64,000 nucleotides of DNA, from NCBI RefSeq assembly GCF_003725795.1, contig NZ_RBEE01000011.1, positions 166,511-230,510 on the forward strand, given 5' to 3'. This DNA is from Pedobacter jejuensis. Lineage in GTDB: Bacteria > Bacteroidota > Bacteroidia > Sphingobacteriales > Sphingobacteriaceae. The position numbers and the translations under genes are program-made. Within the stretch, counting starts at the first letter, position 1; each line of letters opens with the position of its first letter. Below, in pieces: positions 62,854-64,000 of this stretch. The notes beneath the pieces were generated by a model. That model ran no database searches. It was not told where the DNA came from and worked only from the letters and a program-made list of their open reading frames with translations.

Positions 62854-63846
62854 ATGTGGAGAATTATAGCTGCAAAAGAAATAAGAGCTGCATTTTCAAA
62901 TCACGTATTTATCGTGTTGGGGTTGATCATTTGGTCATTGCTGGCAGTTGCTTGTATTGGCGGACTCGAAAACTTTAGGACCGCTAGAAAGCAACGTTTA
63001 GAGGCAACGACCTTATTCAAAAATGAATTAGCGGAAAAGGAGCGAAATCCCCATTCGGCGGCCCACTTTGGAACGTATCTATTCAAGCCGTTGACGTCTT
63101 TGAGTTTATATGACCCAGGTGTTAATAGTTACACAGGTATTTCATACAGGGTGGAAGCACACAAACAATCGGAAATGAGTTTGGCTAGCGTTCAGGATTC
63201 GGACGGTGTTATTCGTTTTGGCGAACTGTCGGTAGCATCCATATTTCAATTATTGGTTCCACTTGTAATTATATTCCTATCGTTTTCCTCAGTTTCAAAA
63301 GAGCGGCAGGACGGAACTTTTAAAATACTACTGTCACAGGGACTATCTCTCCGTGCGCTGGTCTGGGGGAAAATTGCGGGAAATTATGTAATCATTCTGG
63401 TTGTCATTTTTCCTTGCCTTGCTTTCATTTTGATAAAGGGCTTATTTAGCTCAGAATCATATGTTAATGTGAGCCTTTTTGCCATTTCATATCTGCTGTA
63501 TTTCTTAATTTTTACTGTTTTCTCTGTTTGTACATCTTTTGTATGCAAATCCTCAGGCACTTCACTATTAGTATTATTGGGTGCCTGGATGTGGTTTTGC
63601 GTTATCTCCCCAAAAATCACAGCAGGTATAGCCTCATCCGAATACCCCCTACAATCCTACTATGAATTCAGTAAGCTGGTAGATCATGATTTTTATAATG
63701 GAATGGACAATGATGGTTCATATGAGGAAAGGCGAAAAAAGTTTGAGGCTGGAGTTTTAGATAAATACAAGGTAGATTGGATAAACCGCTTCAAATTGAC
63801 CCCTCTTCGCCAATCTAAAAAGTTCCCCTTAGCCGAGTTAATTTGA
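62854..63846 (+). CDS. ABC-2 permease (DUF3526), 3' end lost to an IS
   Basis: A polytopic membrane protein related to NosY/DUF3526 permeases: first helix FIVLGLIIWSLLAVACIGGL, a periplasmic loop with SLYDPGVNSYTGISYRVEAHKQSEM, LLVPLVIIFLSFSSVSKERQDGTFK and LLVLLGAWMWFCVISPKITAG. It matches up to KYKVD, about residue 308, then WINRFKLTPLRQSKKFPLAELI comes from IS sequence before the stop. The original C-terminus is thus missing, and the gene may be inactive. Confidence 0.85.
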   Translation: MWRIIAAKEIRAAFSNHVFIVLGLIIWSLLAVACIGGLENFRTARKQRLEATTLFKNELAEKERNPHSAAHFGTYLFKPLTSLSLYDPGVNSYTGISYRVEAHKQSEMSLASVQDSDGVIRFGELSVASIFQLLVPLVIIFLSFSSVSKERQDGTFKILLSQGLSLRALVWGKIAGNYVIILVVIFPCLAFILIKGLFSSESYVNVSLFAISYLLYFLIFTVFSVCTSFVCKSSGTSLLVLLGAWMWFCVISPKITAGIASSEYPLQSYYEFSKLVDHDFYNGMDNDGSYEERRKKFEAGVLDKYKVDWINRFKLTPLRQSKKFPLAELI

Positions 63847-64000
63847 TAAGGTTCGCCAAAGGAAAAAGACCCCTTTGCGCCAATCCAAATTGACCCCCTT
63901 GAAATTGCAGATTCGTTTGTGCTAAATGGTTTATAGGAATATGTTTTTGTTTAGCTTTTAGCCGAACAAAAACTGTTGATTACAATGTCCAATAAGCCTA
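63778..64000 (+). mobile_element. Left end of an IS21-like element
   Basis: The permease homology stops near 63777. Beyond it CAAATTGACCCC occurs twice (63792-63803 and 63886-63897), and CGCCAATC(T/C)(A)AAA occurs twice, which is the pattern of multiple terminal transposase sites in IS21. The start of istA follows at 63985. The right end lies beyond the window. Confidence 0.7.
63985..64000 (+). CDS. istA: istA transposase, first codons only (partial)
   Basis: ATGTCCAATAAGCCTA encodes M-S-N-K-P and runs off the window. It stands about 200 bases inside the IS end, where istA begins in Bacteroidota IS21 elements. The identification rests on position, the terminal repeats and this N-terminus. 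Confidence 0.45.

Larger units (their letters stand above)
34832..64000. mobile_element. Integrative conjugative-type island (incomplete in window)
   Basis: From the RND half at 34.8 kb rightward the window holds cargo genes, a Bacteroidota tra operon (TraE to TraM), RteC, and further cargo. The left boundary is taken from the chimera junction. The right boundary lies beyond the window. Integrase, excisionase, relaxase and coupling protein were not found inside. The left 41.3 kb boundary of the true element could instead be nearer 41.3 kb, with 34.8-41.3 kb a separate insertion. Confidence 0.55.

Noticed and set aside
1..64000. tRNA or rRNA genes, including one at the island junction
   Set aside because: No TTCGAATC-type T-arm with a matching cloverleaf and no rRNA sequence was recognised on either strand.

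Overview
The window looks like chromosome from a Bacteroidota organism of the Sphingobacteriaceae, most like Pedobacter. This rests on low GC, weak Shine-Dalgarno sites, promoter elements of the TAnnTTTG type, a single fused SecDF, O-succinylhomoserine sulfhydrylase, the domain style of the PAS histidine kinase, and a Bacteroidota-type tra operon. Assignment is by protein recognition only; no database search was possible. No rRNA, tRNA or CRISPR array was seen.

Region A (1 to about 32.9 kb) is ordinary chromosome. It holds HMG-CoA lyase, NDH-2, SecDF, folA, thyA, ispE, an OsmC protein, a metZ-type gene, a pirin, a large secreted peptidase-MA-like/beta-propeller/beta-barrel protein, an EamA transporter, an LptF/LptG permease, tgt, a glycosyltransferase and rsmG. 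A run of small stress-type genes follows (PRC-barrel, DUF3072, a DisA_N-like sensor protein), then a VOC protein, DoxX, DUF2147, a YCF48-like protein, a glycoside hydrolase, a dienelactone hydrolase and an SRPBCC protein. Intergenic regions carry several kinds of dispersed and tandem repeats.

Region B (about 34.8 kb to the right edge) is an accessory island. Its left junction falls inside one open reading frame: the N-terminal half of an RND efflux pump is joined in frame to a chromosomal-type PAS histidine kinase (32892-36497), with a visible base-composition change near 34.8 kb. Going right come a TolC-type protein, an AraC regulator, a DoxX/hemerythrin/TauE operon, a frameshifted receiver gene, and a conjugation module on the minus strand. 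That module contains TraE, TraF, TraG, three tandem TraI-like paralogues, TraJ, TraK, a TraL-like protein, TraM, DUF3945, a histone H1-like protein and DUF932, with RteC upstream. No integrase, relaxase, coupling protein or TraN was found in the window.

Region C (about 55.9 to 63.8 kb) is cargo. A 7TM-LuxR regulator plus a frameshifted GNAT gene face a divergent block: COG0523 GTPase, outer-membrane receptor, small His/Cys protein, ABC ATPase and DUF3526 permease. Three related TTGCAAC-type palindromes sit in front of these units and suggest a shared metal-responsive (possibly Zur-like) regulator. The permease is cut near 63.78 kb by the left end of an IS21-like element whose istA start is visible at the window edge.
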